From Callipepla californica brunnescens (taxonomy: Eukaryota; Chordata; Aves; Galliformes; Odontophoridae), in assembly GCA_023055505.1 (NCBI GenBank), contig JALIRH010000077.1, positions 1,922,001 through 1,986,000 on the forward strand: DNA of 64,000 bases, given 5' to 3'. Positions 50,301-62,460 of this stretch are shown here, piece after piece. Every line of letters starts with the position of its first letter. Positions within the stretch are counted from its first letter, which is position 1. The position numbers were made by a program, and so were the translations under genes. The notes below the pieces were generated by a model that searched no databases, was not told the DNA's origin, and saw only the letters and a list, made by a program, of their open reading frames with translations.

Positions 50301-53300
50301 TTAAGCTGTGGGCAATGCTGTTCTCAGCTGTTCCATTCTTTTCCTGGGTTCCCACTGGCCTGGTTCTATTGTTAGCAAAGCAAAGCCAAACCACAATGAT
50401 CACTGGCTAGATTATTTCATATAGCAAGCCCCAGTTCACATTTGCTAACGGGAAACGTATCCAATTACCTCTAGGTTGTCTGTACCGTGGTCTGCCACCA
50501 AACAGTTCTCTTTTGCTCGACCCACCTTTTGGAAATAATTTATAGAAATCTGTTCACTGATGCTTTGCTGCCAAAATCAGCATTCGTTCCCTCCAGCACT
50601 TAAGTCCACCTGTTTATTGTTTTGTTCTTCCTCCTTTCAAGACCTTGGCTTCAATGGGATCCTCAAGTTTCCATTACAAATCTAGGAGTAGCAAATAGAA
50701 TCAGCAGACTTGTGATAGATCAAGAGAGCAGTAGCAGGTTGCCTCTTCTACGTAAGCAATTACTCTCCTTGGACAAGCCAGCACAGGACAAACATCCACG
50801 TTTATATAAATGTGGTAAGCATGAATGTTGCTAACATGATTTGTTACCAGATCCTACTTCTTTTCCTCTCCTCACTCTACTTCTTCATGTCATACCTCCC
50901 TGCAGGAGGACTAGAGTCAACAATGCTATAGACTGAAAAGACAATTACGGTAAAACATGAGAAAGAATGAACAAGATACTGGAGAGCTGATAAGCTGAAG
51001 ATCAAATTGAAGTAATCAGCAGGCCTTGTACCTGTATATCACGACTTCCTCTTCTTTTTGGGGAGGATAAAACCCAGATCTTGTAGGACTCAAAGTAGAG
51101 AGCTTAAGGAAATTGAGTTATGTTTTCACTTGTCTGCAGTCATGACCCATGTCTTAAATTCAGCATTACTCAAACCTTCATCTACATTAATATTTACCAC
51201 TTCCAATCTTTTCTTACATCCTCAAGCACTTTCAGCATATAATTAACTAAAATATTAATTCTGATGGGATCTTGTTAGCATTTGGTAGGTGAGCCAGTTT
51301 TTAGAACTACTAGAACAGAAAGGAAGGACCAAATAGAAAGCATGGAGTCTGTATAATTTCTCTTATCTTGAGGGAGTAGGACAGATCAGGTAGAACACAT
51401 AGAAAGGTGGCTAGAGTGATTAACGATGATGAACTGTTTCTGATTATACAATGATAACATTAGTGTTCTGACAGCAACACATGCATCTGTGGGAGACGAC
51501 ATAGAGCTACAGAATCAGTTATGGCACAGCAAGTTTGTTGTCATTGATCTTTGCCTCTTCCTTCATAACTCTAAAGGTATTAACGTAAAGCAAACTCTAA
51601 CAAAGTATTGCTGTGCATTCCAAGAATTTTAATGTATTTAAAGTATTTAATGTATGTAAAGATATGATCTGGCTACACGTTGACTAAGTATGCTCACTGA
51701 GCCCCACTGACACAAGATATTATGGGATTTGATGTGTGCTCCCAACTGTTTCTGCAAACACGGTATATCCAAGAATATTCTGCTCACTTGGATCCATGCA
51801 GCCTGCAAAGGTTTCTAAATTAAATAAATCAAAGTGGCATGAAATACATGACACCAAACCAAACGTGGCTCTTGGGGGAATCTTGGAAGAGCTGGACTCA
51901 CTCAATACCAGACTATCGTTACTTTAAAGGAAATATTTTGATCAAATTTGACAATATCATGTTATACTTGTTCTCTCACCTTCGTATAAAGCACTAGACA
52001 ATTCGTCTCCTGACTTCCCCTCTGTAATCTCAGCCACGATGGGCAGCTAAAACACACAGAAATCAGCCTCAATGGAGAGGGAGCAAGTCTTCTGCAAAGG
52101 ATTTCTGATAGCAGGTGCTCTGGTGTCCAAAGACAGACCTCTCCTTCTGGTACAGCCAGCTCGTAACAGCAGATTTCCTAACAGATGCCCAGCTACTCCT
52201 ATGAGTTTAAGTCCAACAGAACTCCCCTGTTGACCATATTAAACATACTAGATGAGATGCTGAAGGTTCAGTAGAAAATACCAATTAAGCATCTTTTCCT
52301 TGGAGGACTAATCTGCTGAAACTAAAGCTATCTGCAAGAAAAGGGCTATTTATAGGTATATAAGCCTTGCTCAAAAAATAAAAAGAGAAAGCTTGAAAAC
52401 ATTTTCTGACAATGCCACAATACCCAGAATAGAAGCTTCCCTGTTCCCAAACCTTGATCAGAGTGCTCAACCACTCAGCTCAGCTTTGGTTTTGTGCCTC
52501 ACAGATCAAACTCACTGTTTTTCATAGTTTGACCCTAAATACACGGGGGGAAGGAAAACTGCAACTACAGATTACATCATTTCAAAAGACAAGCTGAGGC
52601 CCTCGAACAGGGAAAAAGTCCTCTGCTGCGCAGAAGGTGAAGGAAAATTATTGGTCTCAACTGGAGTTCTGTGATCTCTTGCCATCTACTCTAAGACCTA
52701 TTTAGAAATGCAGTTTCGCTGCAGTTTGAGATTGAAAGGTCGACTTCCCACATAACCTTAGTTTAAGGCTCGTCGTGTTTCTATTTTGCTTTGAGCAGGG
52801 TGAAGGAAGATCATTCCAATTTCTTATCACCTAAAGTGTCCTATTATCAGATTAAATGCAAAATACAAGCAGCAGCACTTGGCTGTATGCTGACTTGACT
52901 TACAATTTGTGAAAACTCAGAAATCAAACGAATGAGCCAGGACATGTCAGGCAATAAAAACCATCAAAGAAACTACCCGTGATCCCCATTTTCTGAACTC
53001 TGCGTCTTCAGCTGTTAATGGACATCTAACCTCAAAACTGTGATGCAAGGAAGGGTAGTCGATATTTGAAGGGATTTCTTCCAAAAATGTTTCAACGGAG
53101 GTTACAGAAATAGTCTGAAAGCTGTAAGGAGAGGAAATGCAGTCACTGCTTGATGTAGCCACACGACTTATTCCACTAAAACTGTCGTGGTATACACTGC
53201 TCACTGCAGCATCCAATTGTAGCTAACCTGAGTGAAAGCACTAGTATGCTCTTAAGAGCTGTAGAGAAACAAACTAAATCCAAATCCAACATGGTATTCC

Positions 53301-56089
53301 TCACACGGTGAGGGTTAAGAGTTAACGACACCTAAATTCTAAGGCTCACTCTTCCCAAACAGCAACACATCACACAGCAAAGGATGTGGTCCAAACCTTC
53401 AACAAGAACATCCAGTAAAGCTTCACAAACACATTTTGCATCTGCCACTTAACAAGACTTGAGAAACTCACTCTTGAACGTCCTTCTTCTCTTGACTCCC
53501 AGGCAAAGTAAAAAATGTCAGCCTACTGTCAGAATGCCTTGGGGCTGCTGTCCAAAAGGCTGACAACTACTGGACTGTGTTTTATGTAATTTCCCAAAGC
53601 TTGTTTCACCATCAGTGATTCCAGCTGGCATAGTAACAAGCGAATTGTAACTGCTGATGTCAGCAAGGGGTTCTAGGAGGATAACGGAGACCACGGGCTG
53701 GAAGATTTAAGGGGTGCCATGGCAGGGCCTATGGTAGTCTCAGCCAATCTGGTTTCCACAGCTTGTCCATATGCTGTCTCATACAAGAGCACGTGCCCAG
53801 GCTCCCAGGCTTATGGAAACAACACAAAAGCAAGTACTTCACATTCAGCAAGCTGAGCACAAAGCGACCTTCAACTCCTCTTCCCAGGCTCCTATTTCTG
53901 TCTCCATCTCTCAGGACATCCCCTCCTTAATGCTGCTCCTAACTCTCTCCCTCAGCTGGTGGAAGGAGTGGTCTAATCCCTTCTGTTCTCCGTACCATGC
54001 TGCCCAATCTTGAATTTGCACCATATTTTGTCCCGTGGAACTGCATTCTACTCAAGAAATTCTCAGTTTGCCAGAAGTCATGCTCATGCTCTTCCTTTCA
54101 GGATTTACTCAGACTTGTATAATAGAGGGGATACGACCTACAGTACAAACCTTGTACTTCCCCACCACGCATCAAACAATGGACTCGGGGCAAGCTCTAT
54201 TTTCCTCCTGTTTTCTAAGCTTTCTGCCTTTGCTGATACATACATAAACAGCATCCTGCTGTATGAACAGTCCCTCACTCCTTGTTCTACCTACCACGCA
54301 ATTCCAGACTGAGTCACCAGGCAGGTGCACAAAGCACAGGCATCACATAGCTCCAGGAGTTAATGGGAGCAACAGAAACACAGTGCAGATGGGAGCAGCT
54401 GCACTTGCACTCTATGAATTCTGTGACTTCCCATCAATGTGAGCACAGGGCAGGGGCTGCCCCATGGCCCCTGCACGAGGCACAGAACAACACAGCAGCT
54501 GCTGGAGGGCAGCTGTGTCACAGAGGATTCGAGAAGCATTCACATACATTTTGTTCCACACTAGCTCGTCGTAAAAGAAAACATAACTCTCTCTACAAGA
54601 GAATTGCAGAATGCTCCTGAAATGACCATCTAATACCCTACAGGAGTTGTGCCATGTGAATGCAGGGGAGAAGTGAGCCTGATGTAATGCCTCTGAACTG
54701 CCATTCCCTCATAACCCATAAAGAGATTGCGAATGCAAAATTAGAGTGACAATAGGATGCGTGTTCTTAAAAGGCATTATCACAGCTGCGGTAAAACTTC
54801 ATTAATTTGATGATATCTTCCAGGTCAGTTTATCTTGAAAAATATTATCATTGCTGAAGAACAGTGAAACAGCAATGATCTTAACAGTCCTCTCACTAAG
54901 TATCAAAGGATGCACATGAATAGTTAAGTATTTCTATGTTTCCCTGATACCAAGTTTCTTCTCGTGTATAAATTGCTGCTAAAGCAAAGGACATCAGATA
55001 ACAGTGCTCTAAAAAAGAGATCCTGATTATGAAACCCTGCAAACATTTGTTATATTATTTAGATTAAGACAATTTTCTCATTGCTGGTTTGCTTCCTGCT
55101 TTCACACTGCAACTGGCACAAACCTGATGGCTGGCTTTATAAACCTATCGAGCAACTGTAAGAACAAAACAAAAGTACAAAAATCTGTCTAAAACTGGCA
55201 TGAAATTAAAGCGCTCGGTGTAAAGCTGCTATGACATTATAATTCGTGTTGCAGAGATCTGCTCACCAGAAATTTCAGCTGCAGTGAACAAGAGCCTCTA
55301 GGCTTATGCACACAGAGCAGTTGCTGTGTCACCTGTTAAGCTGGTTGTATTAGACTCATGAGGAAGAACTGAAACTCATCCTTTGCCAGCTTGAAGCTGG
55401 AAGCCGAGGATAACGCTCATTTTTTAATTCTGTTTTCCCCAAACACCTAAAAGCACATTCAGAGCAATGAAAAAACCTAGTGATCCGCATCCGAGAGCTG
55501 TTCACGTGCTAAGCAAAAGCATATTGAAGAGAGGAAGTGACAGGGCAAACACAGCTCCAGGAAAAGCATCTTAAAACAAGGTACATAAAAAAAGAACTAG
55601 TAGAGTCTACTGCAGTGCTCTTCGTTTCAGGGAAGGAGTTTGTGCATAAAATGACAGACTGATCCTGTTAGCCATAGGGAGTCTGGGGGAACAGACCTCT
55701 GTTTCTGGAAAACAGACAGTGGAAGAAAATAAATCACTCCCCAGTTATTTCTGCTGGCTGAGCACACTAACAGAAAACCATCCCACCACAGAATACCCAC
55801 AGATCCACGGGATCCCAAGTCTGTGGTGCACGGCTTTCATTTGTTTCCAGTGAGTTAGGGGGAAGAAGCCAACACCACTGTGTGGCTCCTTGCTTTAGAA
55901 CTCTCTGCTTATTGCCTTTGCTTGAAAGGGAAAGGCCAAGGTGCTCTGACCTTCAAATCAAAAGGACTGGGGCACAGTGCAGCTCAAAGCATGCTGACAA
56001 AGGCGTGTTTCTAAATCCTGCAGGAAAACCTGCCTACAGATTTGAGTGAACTCAACCTAAAGGATAAGCCAGCAGAACTGAGTCCAGAA

Positions 56090-56262
56090 AGTGAATGGTC
56101 AGTGGCTCAGTGTCTGGATGGAGACTGGTTCGAGTGGTGTACCCCATGGACTGGTGCTGGGGCCAACATTCTTTAATATCTTCATCTGTGACATCAACAG
56201 TGAGGCCAAGTGCTCCCTCAGCAAGTTTGCTGACGACACCAAGTTGTGGGGTCCAACATCCT
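56090..56262 (+). mobile_element. CR1 LINE, reverse-transcriptase core fragment
   Basis: The sense strand encodes the RT core: [20 protein letters not shown], followed by [12 protein letters not shown] with the catalytic FADD box intact (about 56220-56255). The fragment is only about 170 bases, lacks both the upstream RT domain and all of the element's 3' end, and is flanked by non-CR1 sequence. Something other than simple 5' truncation must have occurred. It is not functional. Confidence 0.9.
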
Positions 56263-56734
56263 GTTGGAACACAAAACCCCCAAATCCAACTAGATTTCTG
56301 AAGTTTTCTGAACGCTCAGTACATCAGAATCATTAATTCACACAACAGTTCCCTTAGTTCCAACATGGAAAATGTGATGCATCACATAAAAAAAAAAAAT
56401 AAGTACACTTTTCAACACATGCACACTTGAGAATTCATCATACTGCAAAGATCCTTCTTCGTTCAGGCACTCCTCCTTCAAACAATACTTGCTGATCAAT
56501 ACAAATCACTGTGCTGGCTGTCTCACTATGAGCTATCATCAGTCACAAGGCAGTTATTTAAACTACACTAAGGATTATCTATTAAATAATTGAAGAGGAT
56601 AATTCAGAATGCATGAAATCAACAACATCATGAAAATGTGCATCAAAAAGACAGCAGAATCTGCCACACAATATTTCACAACTGTCTAAATGTACTTCAT
56701 ATCACTATATAGACAGTTAAATCTCTTTCATACA

Positions 56735-57470
56735 TATAGAATAGCTCAGGTTGGAAGGGACTGTAAGATGGGCCACTGGGGAACACGACTCACAACTGGC
56801 TTCCACCTGGACACAGAGCCATTGACCACAACCCTCTGGCTACGACCATCCAACCAATTCTTCATTCTTCATAGCCTTCTAATCCACATCTCTCCAGTTT
56901 AGAGATAAGGATGTGGTGCGGGACCACGTCAAATACTTGCACAAGTCCAGGCAGAAGACAGCAGTTGCCTTTCATTTGTCCACCCATGATGGCATCACTC
57001 CCTCACAGAAGGCCAGTACATAACTCTGGCATCATCTGGCCTTGGTGAAGCTGTGCTGACTGTTTATGCTCTCTGGATCCTTTCTTAGAAGTTCAAGGAC
57101 ACAAGAAGCACGAGAAGCCTGAAAGGCCATGAAGACTGAGGCAAAGAGCTCACTGAGTGCCTCGGCCTTTTCCATATCTGAGGAGGCTAGCCCCCCCTTT
57201 TTCTTTTATCAGAGGGAGTAGACTCTGCTTTGCCTGCCTTTTCTGCTCAACAAGTCTAAAGAATCCCTTGTGGGATTTTTTTCTACAATCCTCATCAAGT
57301 TCAATCCCACCTGCACCTTGGCTTTCCTGACTCTATCCCTGTCTCTCTGGACACCATCCCTATATTATTCCCAGATCATCAACCTCCCTTGCACTGCTTA
57401 TACTTTATCTTTTTTTCTCACCTCATCCAACCTGTAGGTCCTTGCTCAGCCATGCTGGTTAACGCTAATG
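56735..57470 (-). mobile_element. CR1 LINE, antisense copy with internal deletion
   Basis: The lower end (56735-56768, 'ctcaggttggaagggactgt') looks like the antisense of a CR1 3' tail. It then jumps straight to RT sequence ('cgaccatccaaccaattctt', 'gcacaagtccaggcagaaga', 'tggccttggtgaagctgtgc') and on to the region before the RT domain ('gactgaggcaaagagctcac', the codons for the conserved FASVF-type block). The segment between tail and RT is missing, so this is either an internal deletion or two abutting fragments. It aligns by eye with 16125-16985 over much of its length, for example around 'atgctggttaacg' against 'atgctagtttcct' at the 5' side. Confidence 0.88.
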
Positions 57471-58889
57471 TAGTCTTGACTCTGCCCCATTAATACTCTC
57501 CCTGTTTTGATTTGGTAATATTTTGGAGAGGTCTGTCACTGAATAAGTGCATCTGATGAGCTAGCAACAGACAATAAGATTCCTTCTTCTTCTGAAAGAA
57601 GGGAAAAGGAACTCAAGGAATAAATCCATAGCAGGAGTACTATGAAACATCGGATGACTCCTCTTTTCTCTTAATTTGCAACTTTTCCAACAGAAAATTA
57701 ATAAGCAATCACACTGCAGAAACAGCTGTAATGGAATGAGAGGTGACTGTAGTGCTCCAAATGATTGTTTATATCATCTTTTAAATGAGAATTAAAACTC
57801 TTCCATCACCAACTGTGGGCAATTCACATTCTCAAATTATTGAAATCAAGAGGCTAAACTACCTTCATGAAATATTACATTATTCTCTTTTTAATTTTGA
57901 ATAAAATAGCACAGCAGAGCTATCCAAGAAGCACTAGTAACGGCTGCAGCACAGTGGCAAATAGCTAGCCCATTCCATATCCTGAAGTCAAGTAGAATAA
58001 TTAGCTTGAAAAAGCATAATATTCAAATAGTAATATTCAAATGACATCTGGACTTAAGACACATCACTGAAAGGAAAATTGCTACGATTGAGTTGTGTCT
58101 CGCAAGAGAAACTGCCCCAAATTAATCTTGTTTCAGCCACAGAAATACAAGCCTATGCAATTTCAGTGACGCTTTCTGCCTCCAAAGCGAAAACAAATCT
58201 TACATATCCCCCTGAACGGGCACAAAGCTCCCCTCCTGTGGAGACATTAACTTGCACCTGTCTTACAATTGAATTTTTGCTTTGCCCGTTTAGATGGAAA
58301 GCAGTATTTGAGCAGAAGTACATTTGCACTGTCTGGTACAATCACAACGGCTGCACTGTGTGAAGTCACAGAACACAACAGCCATGTCTCACCTCTGACA
58401 TCGACCAGCAGTGAAAACCCAAGGAAAAACGTGAGAAAATTGCATATACTGAGCTACTGTCACCTGGTCCCAGTAATCTGCAGCTTGGGGACGTCCTAAA
58501 CTGTAGATACAGGAAGAACATATCACTGTGCTCAATAATTCACCTGCACACGCTCTCCACAAAGACCTGGCACCTGCATTTACTCTCCATGAACATGTTT
58601 TACTCTTTTGGTACTGTATTTTAGTCCCAGAGATTTGAACTGTGCAACAGTACTACGACATGCCCAAATAAATTTGGTGTTAAACCATCTGCCTGATGCC
58701 TTACCAGGTTGCCCCGATGCTTTCATTCCAAGCATTAGTGAAAAGCCATCTGCTAATTACTTTTTTTTTCTCTCCCATTTTATATACCACCATCACTTCT
58801 CACCTCTGCAAAACAGAAAAGGCTGAAGATTCATGTTTCATGACTTTGATGCGGAAAATACACTTACCAGTCCCCTTACTCTCCCTGTC
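57471..58889. other. Unique non-coding stretch
   Basis: No gene or repeat recognised. The interval 57690-57910 is AT-rich. Frames at 58079-58499 match no known family. Confidence 0.55.
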
Positions 58890-59240
58890 TTTAAGGGTTA
58901 GGACACCTGACTTAAACTGGCCAAAGGAATATTCCATACCGTATGACATCACGTGGAAGAAGCTCTGATGCAGACAGGAGTTCATCTGCCCTCTGCCACT
59001 GCTTGGGGGCTAGCTGGGTATCAGACAGGGAGAGGTGAGCAATTGCTTGCACATCACTTGCTATAAATATTCATATATGTATACAGTCATAACTATTATC
59101 CTTTTCTCTTATTGTTTCATCTTGAACCTCAAATTCTTTGTACCTCCCCCCCCTCCAACCTCCTTGATGCTCTCTCCCATCCAGCTGAAGAAAGTAACTG
59201 GATGACTGTGTGGTGCTGGTTCAACACGGGTTAAACCACA
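58890..59240 (+). mobile_element. Endogenous retrovirus LTR remnant (solo, 5'-truncated)
   Basis: The sequence matches the middle and 3' part of a widespread bird ERV LTR type. Blocks in order are 'ttaaactggccaaaggaata' with 'ttccataccgtatgacatca', 'gggtatcagacagggagagg' with 'tgagcaattgc', a TATA-like AT stretch (59060-59090), a C-rich block, and the terminal 'ggttaaaccaca'. It ends in CA, as LTRs do. The first part of the LTR is not recognisable. No internal retroviral genes or primer-binding site follow. Limits approximate. Confidence 0.68.
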
Positions 59241-61428
59241 CTACCCTACAGCTTTGGTTCATTTTAGAGTGCACAGAAGTGTTACAATAGGGACTGAACT
59301 TGGTTTCCAACGTTCAAGTGATGGGGTGAGAAACAGAACACTCCATCTAACCAAGCTCTGTACTGCAGTACCACTCAGAGTATTTCATGGACATGCCTTA
59401 CTTCTACACTGAAAGTGTCAACTCCAATAAGTAGGTGATCTACTTTTTTCTGTCTGAACTAGATCACCCATATCTTTCCTTAGCTTTCTTTATCTCCTTG
59501 TGCTTGTAGCAGTTGCAGCACCCAGGCTGTCCCACACCAAACCAAAGCCCAGGTGAGATCGACTTTTTGATTGTATTATGGAGCACAAGTTGTTACCAGA
59601 CAGTCTTAAAACTTCTGCTACAAGCTCACTTGTGCTCACTCCCTCTCTAGCAGCAACACGTGCATGTGAAAGTAAGGCATACAAAGGCTGTTGCTGAAAA
59701 GGAGTACAGCACTAAGCCGGCAGAAAGTACGTTAATGTTTTGATTTAATGAGGTTGCACTTTCATTCAACACAGCTGACTCTGGCTAGCATCTAGTTTAA
59801 AGGAGACTTCACCTTTTCATTTTACTAGGCAGGCAGAAGTTTAAGGAAAATGAAATCAAAATGGCAACTTGCACATTAGAGAAGGTAAAGGTGACTAAGA
59901 TAAGCAGGAAGTGAAAAAGAAACATGGAATCACAGCACGGCAAAGCAATGAAATAACTCCTACTGGTAACATAACTCAGACATGATTTTAAAACAGACTG
60001 AAACTCCTGAGGCAGCAGCAAATAAATCAAAGAGGATACAAGTTCAAAAGCTAACTCTGTATACATGATTCAGACAGCATGCTGCCTAGCATCAAGAGCA
60101 TGCAGAATTTTTGCAATAATCTGGCCAAAGGGTTAATGTAATAAATGGTGACAAGCTCGCACAGCCAATACAATGAGAAATACAGACTCAACTTTGGTCA
60201 CAGATGCAGGCCTGCAACTCTCATTAATGTCAGGCTGAGCTACATGCATGCGCTTACTGTCAGCATTTGGCACCATCAGAAAATCTGCTGAATGCATTTC
60301 ATTATTATTCACAGTCTTCAACTCCAGCACACATAACAGCAACTTCCCTGAGCAACCCAGGAAGCTATCATCTTCGTTTATTTATACCGTTATATCTGGC
60401 TGCTTCTTTCAGCGTGGAAAGGAGGTTGGTATCCTGAAGCTCCATGTAATTTGTACTGTTATGTCATCGTGAGGGTACTTGTGAGCTATACAAGCATACT
60501 CAAATGTATCTGGACATGGATGCATTACACAATCAGCACCCAGTATCTGTGTCGAGTGACAATGGCACATGCAAGCATCACATCATGTGGCAGGTGGGCA
60601 GCCACCATATGGCACATATCTATCTGCTTCTGTGAAGAAAACATGCCCAAAAGGCTTGTGCAGCTTAGCAGTAGGAGCTTTCTATCACTAAACCTGCTTT
60701 ACTTTTAAAACTAGCTAAGACAGATAACAGATCTTCCAGGGAAAAACGACTTCTCTGCCACAGCTGCTGATGATGACGCAAGAAATAAAGTTGCTGAAAG
60801 GTTCCAGCTTCTCCATAGCTCTCCCTGTGGTTCTTCAGGAGGTACCATAACTACACACATCCCTTTTTCATAGGGCTGCACTGGCATAGTAGAAGGGAAA
60901 CACCCTTTAGACCTCCTGTCAAGATGCACCCCAGCACTGAGGCCATTTTCCCCAGTAAGTAATACTGTACTGATGAAAGAGATGATAATGTCCAGGACAG
61001 TACTTCCCTTTAAGTATAATAAACTTGCCAAAGTGCAAGTCAGCAAGAGCTTATGATGCTTACCGAAGCCAGAGCAGAAATGAGATTAGTAATAAAGACT
61101 AATAATAATAATGAGACATTTGACAAGTAGCTGATTGTGCCAGCAGGTGAGATACCTTGCTGCCTCTGTACGCCGTTTCTAACATTCAAGGATCTCATTC
61201 GCTCAGTTGGATATTACACCACACTAGGCATAGTAAGCACAACAGATCTGACTTAAAATCAAACGGAACAGTGAAAAAAAAATCTGCTTATAAGAATTTT
61301 TTCCACCCCCAATGACTTTATGTTGCTTATTTTTTTCCTTAAGTTGAATTTGTTCCACACAGCGGCACTGTGTAGGAACAACTTTTATCATATCCAAAAG
61401 CCTACATGGACACTCAGCCAAAGGATGC
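59241..61428. other. Unique stretch between two LTR remnants
   Basis: If the two flanking LTRs were one provirus this would be its interior, but no gag, pro, pol or env motif, primer-binding site or polypurine tract is visible. Frames (111 codons at 60711-61046 minus, 69 codons at 60133-60342 minus) match nothing known. Independent solo LTRs are more likely. One copy of a roughly 70-base direct repeat lies at 61158-61226. Confidence 0.5.
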
Positions 61429-61703
61429 TGTGGTTATCCTGGTTTCAGCAGAGACAGCATTAGCAGCACATCAGGATTCTGACTGCTGCTGAGCGGTGGG
61501 CGCGTTCCTGGGGCAGGGCTAGGCTGCTTGGTGGGGAGTCAGAGTTGTCAATGCACTGGGGTCTATTTGCTTTTATTTTCCCTCAGTAAACAGCTTTTTA
61601 TCTCAACCCCATGAGTTCTATTTTGTTTCTAAATATCTCCCTCGTCCCTCTGTGTGCAGGAGGTAAGCGACTGACCGCGTGCTGCCTGCCAGGTTACACC
61701 ACA
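61429..61703 (+). mobile_element. Solo LTR remnant of an endogenous retrovirus
   Basis: A 275-base block begins TG ('tgtggttatcctggtttcag') and ends CA ('aggttacaccaca'). It has the same order of motifs as the LTR at 58890-59240 and its bird relatives: a run toward 'cagtaaacagctttttatct', 'caaccccatgagttctattt', and a GC-richer tail with 'ggaggtaagcgactgaccgc'. The length is short for the type, suggesting internal deletion. No clear target-site duplication was found with these limits. Confidence 0.68.
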
Positions 61704-62169
61704 AGAAGGTGCACTACTTTAAAGAGGGATTCCTCACGATCTGAGTCTGATAACTGCTGCTTAAAATCATTTAGCATAAGGGCTTCTAATTATCCAGAGG
61801 CTGAAATAGTAAGTTAAGAAAAGGAATCTAGTTTAATTCTCAGAAATACACTGAAGTTCTCGCATAGCTCTCGCCTCTACGCAACGAGGCAGGAAGGGAA
61901 CATTTCATAACAAACCTTTCCTTCCAAGAACCACTACGAGAAGTTTTTGTAGCAGGAAACTTTGGGATGAAGCTGAGTAATAAATATAAAATGAAGCTAG
62001 AACTGCAGGAGAGGAAATGAAACATTTGCAAATACAGTAGAAGAGAATTACGTGCCTAAAGAAGCAAATATACATTATAGATTTTTTAAAGACTTTGATC
62101 TGTCTGTAGAAAAACAACTCCGCAATAGGTTATACAAGCCAAGAAAGTTCTGTCCAAACAACTTTGAAT
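61704..62169. other. Unique non-coding stretch
   Basis: AT-rich sequence with short minus-strand frames (61840-62117) that match nothing known. No repeat recognised. Confidence 0.5.
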
Positions 62170-62460
62170 TTTTGTAGATCAAAGTGTTATATCACCTCCA
62201 AGAGACCACTGTAATCATTCAGTCTGACCTCCTGCCTAAAACCAGTCAATTTCTCCAGCTCACGCATGCATCAGAACTACAACTTGCTGCTAAAAAAGCC
62301 CTGAAGGGAGAAATGCATGTCTGCTAGGGAGACTCGAGGTGACCCATCACATTACCTATTCTCATTGATAAAAAGCTGCATCCTAGTCCTAAATCCATTT
62401 ATCTGGATTTAGCTTCCAGAATTCTGATCACCATGTGGCATTACCCGCCAAGCCCCTCAG
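62170..62460 (-). mobile_element. Ancient CR1-like LINE, antisense 3' part
   Basis: The block contains the typical antisense of very old reptile-bird CR1 tails: 'ccactgtaatcattcagtct' followed by 'gacctcctgcc', then 'ttctcattgataaaaagctg', 'catcctagtcctaaatccat' and 'tggatttagcttccagaatt'. The order and spacing fit. Divergence is high and no frame survives. Limits approximate. Confidence 0.68.

Larger units (their letters stand above)
43220..56089. other. Large unique non-coding stretch
   Basis: Nearly 13 kb without a recognised transposon or named gene. It contains a 39-base purine-only tract (45412-45450), a 28-base T-run (47334-47361) and a splice-flanked 92-base frame at 47933-48024 (see findings). 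Minus-strand frames at 47040-47288, 47479-47745 and 52947-53216 have protein-like composition but no match. AT-rich blocks around 42.2-42.5 kb (just outside) and 54.77-55.08 kb resemble conserved non-coding DNA in style only. Confidence 0.5.

Noticed and set aside
52947..53216. 89-codon minus-strand frame with serine-rich, protein-like composition and a possible donor (GAG before gttaga)
   Set aside because: The best acceptor upstream (tttgtttctctacag, about 53260) is followed by an in-frame stop in the required frame, and no family is recognised.
60133..60342. 69-codon minus-strand frame between the LTRs, considered as a retroviral remnant
   Set aside because: No gag, pol or env motif and no similarity to known retroviral proteins was seen.
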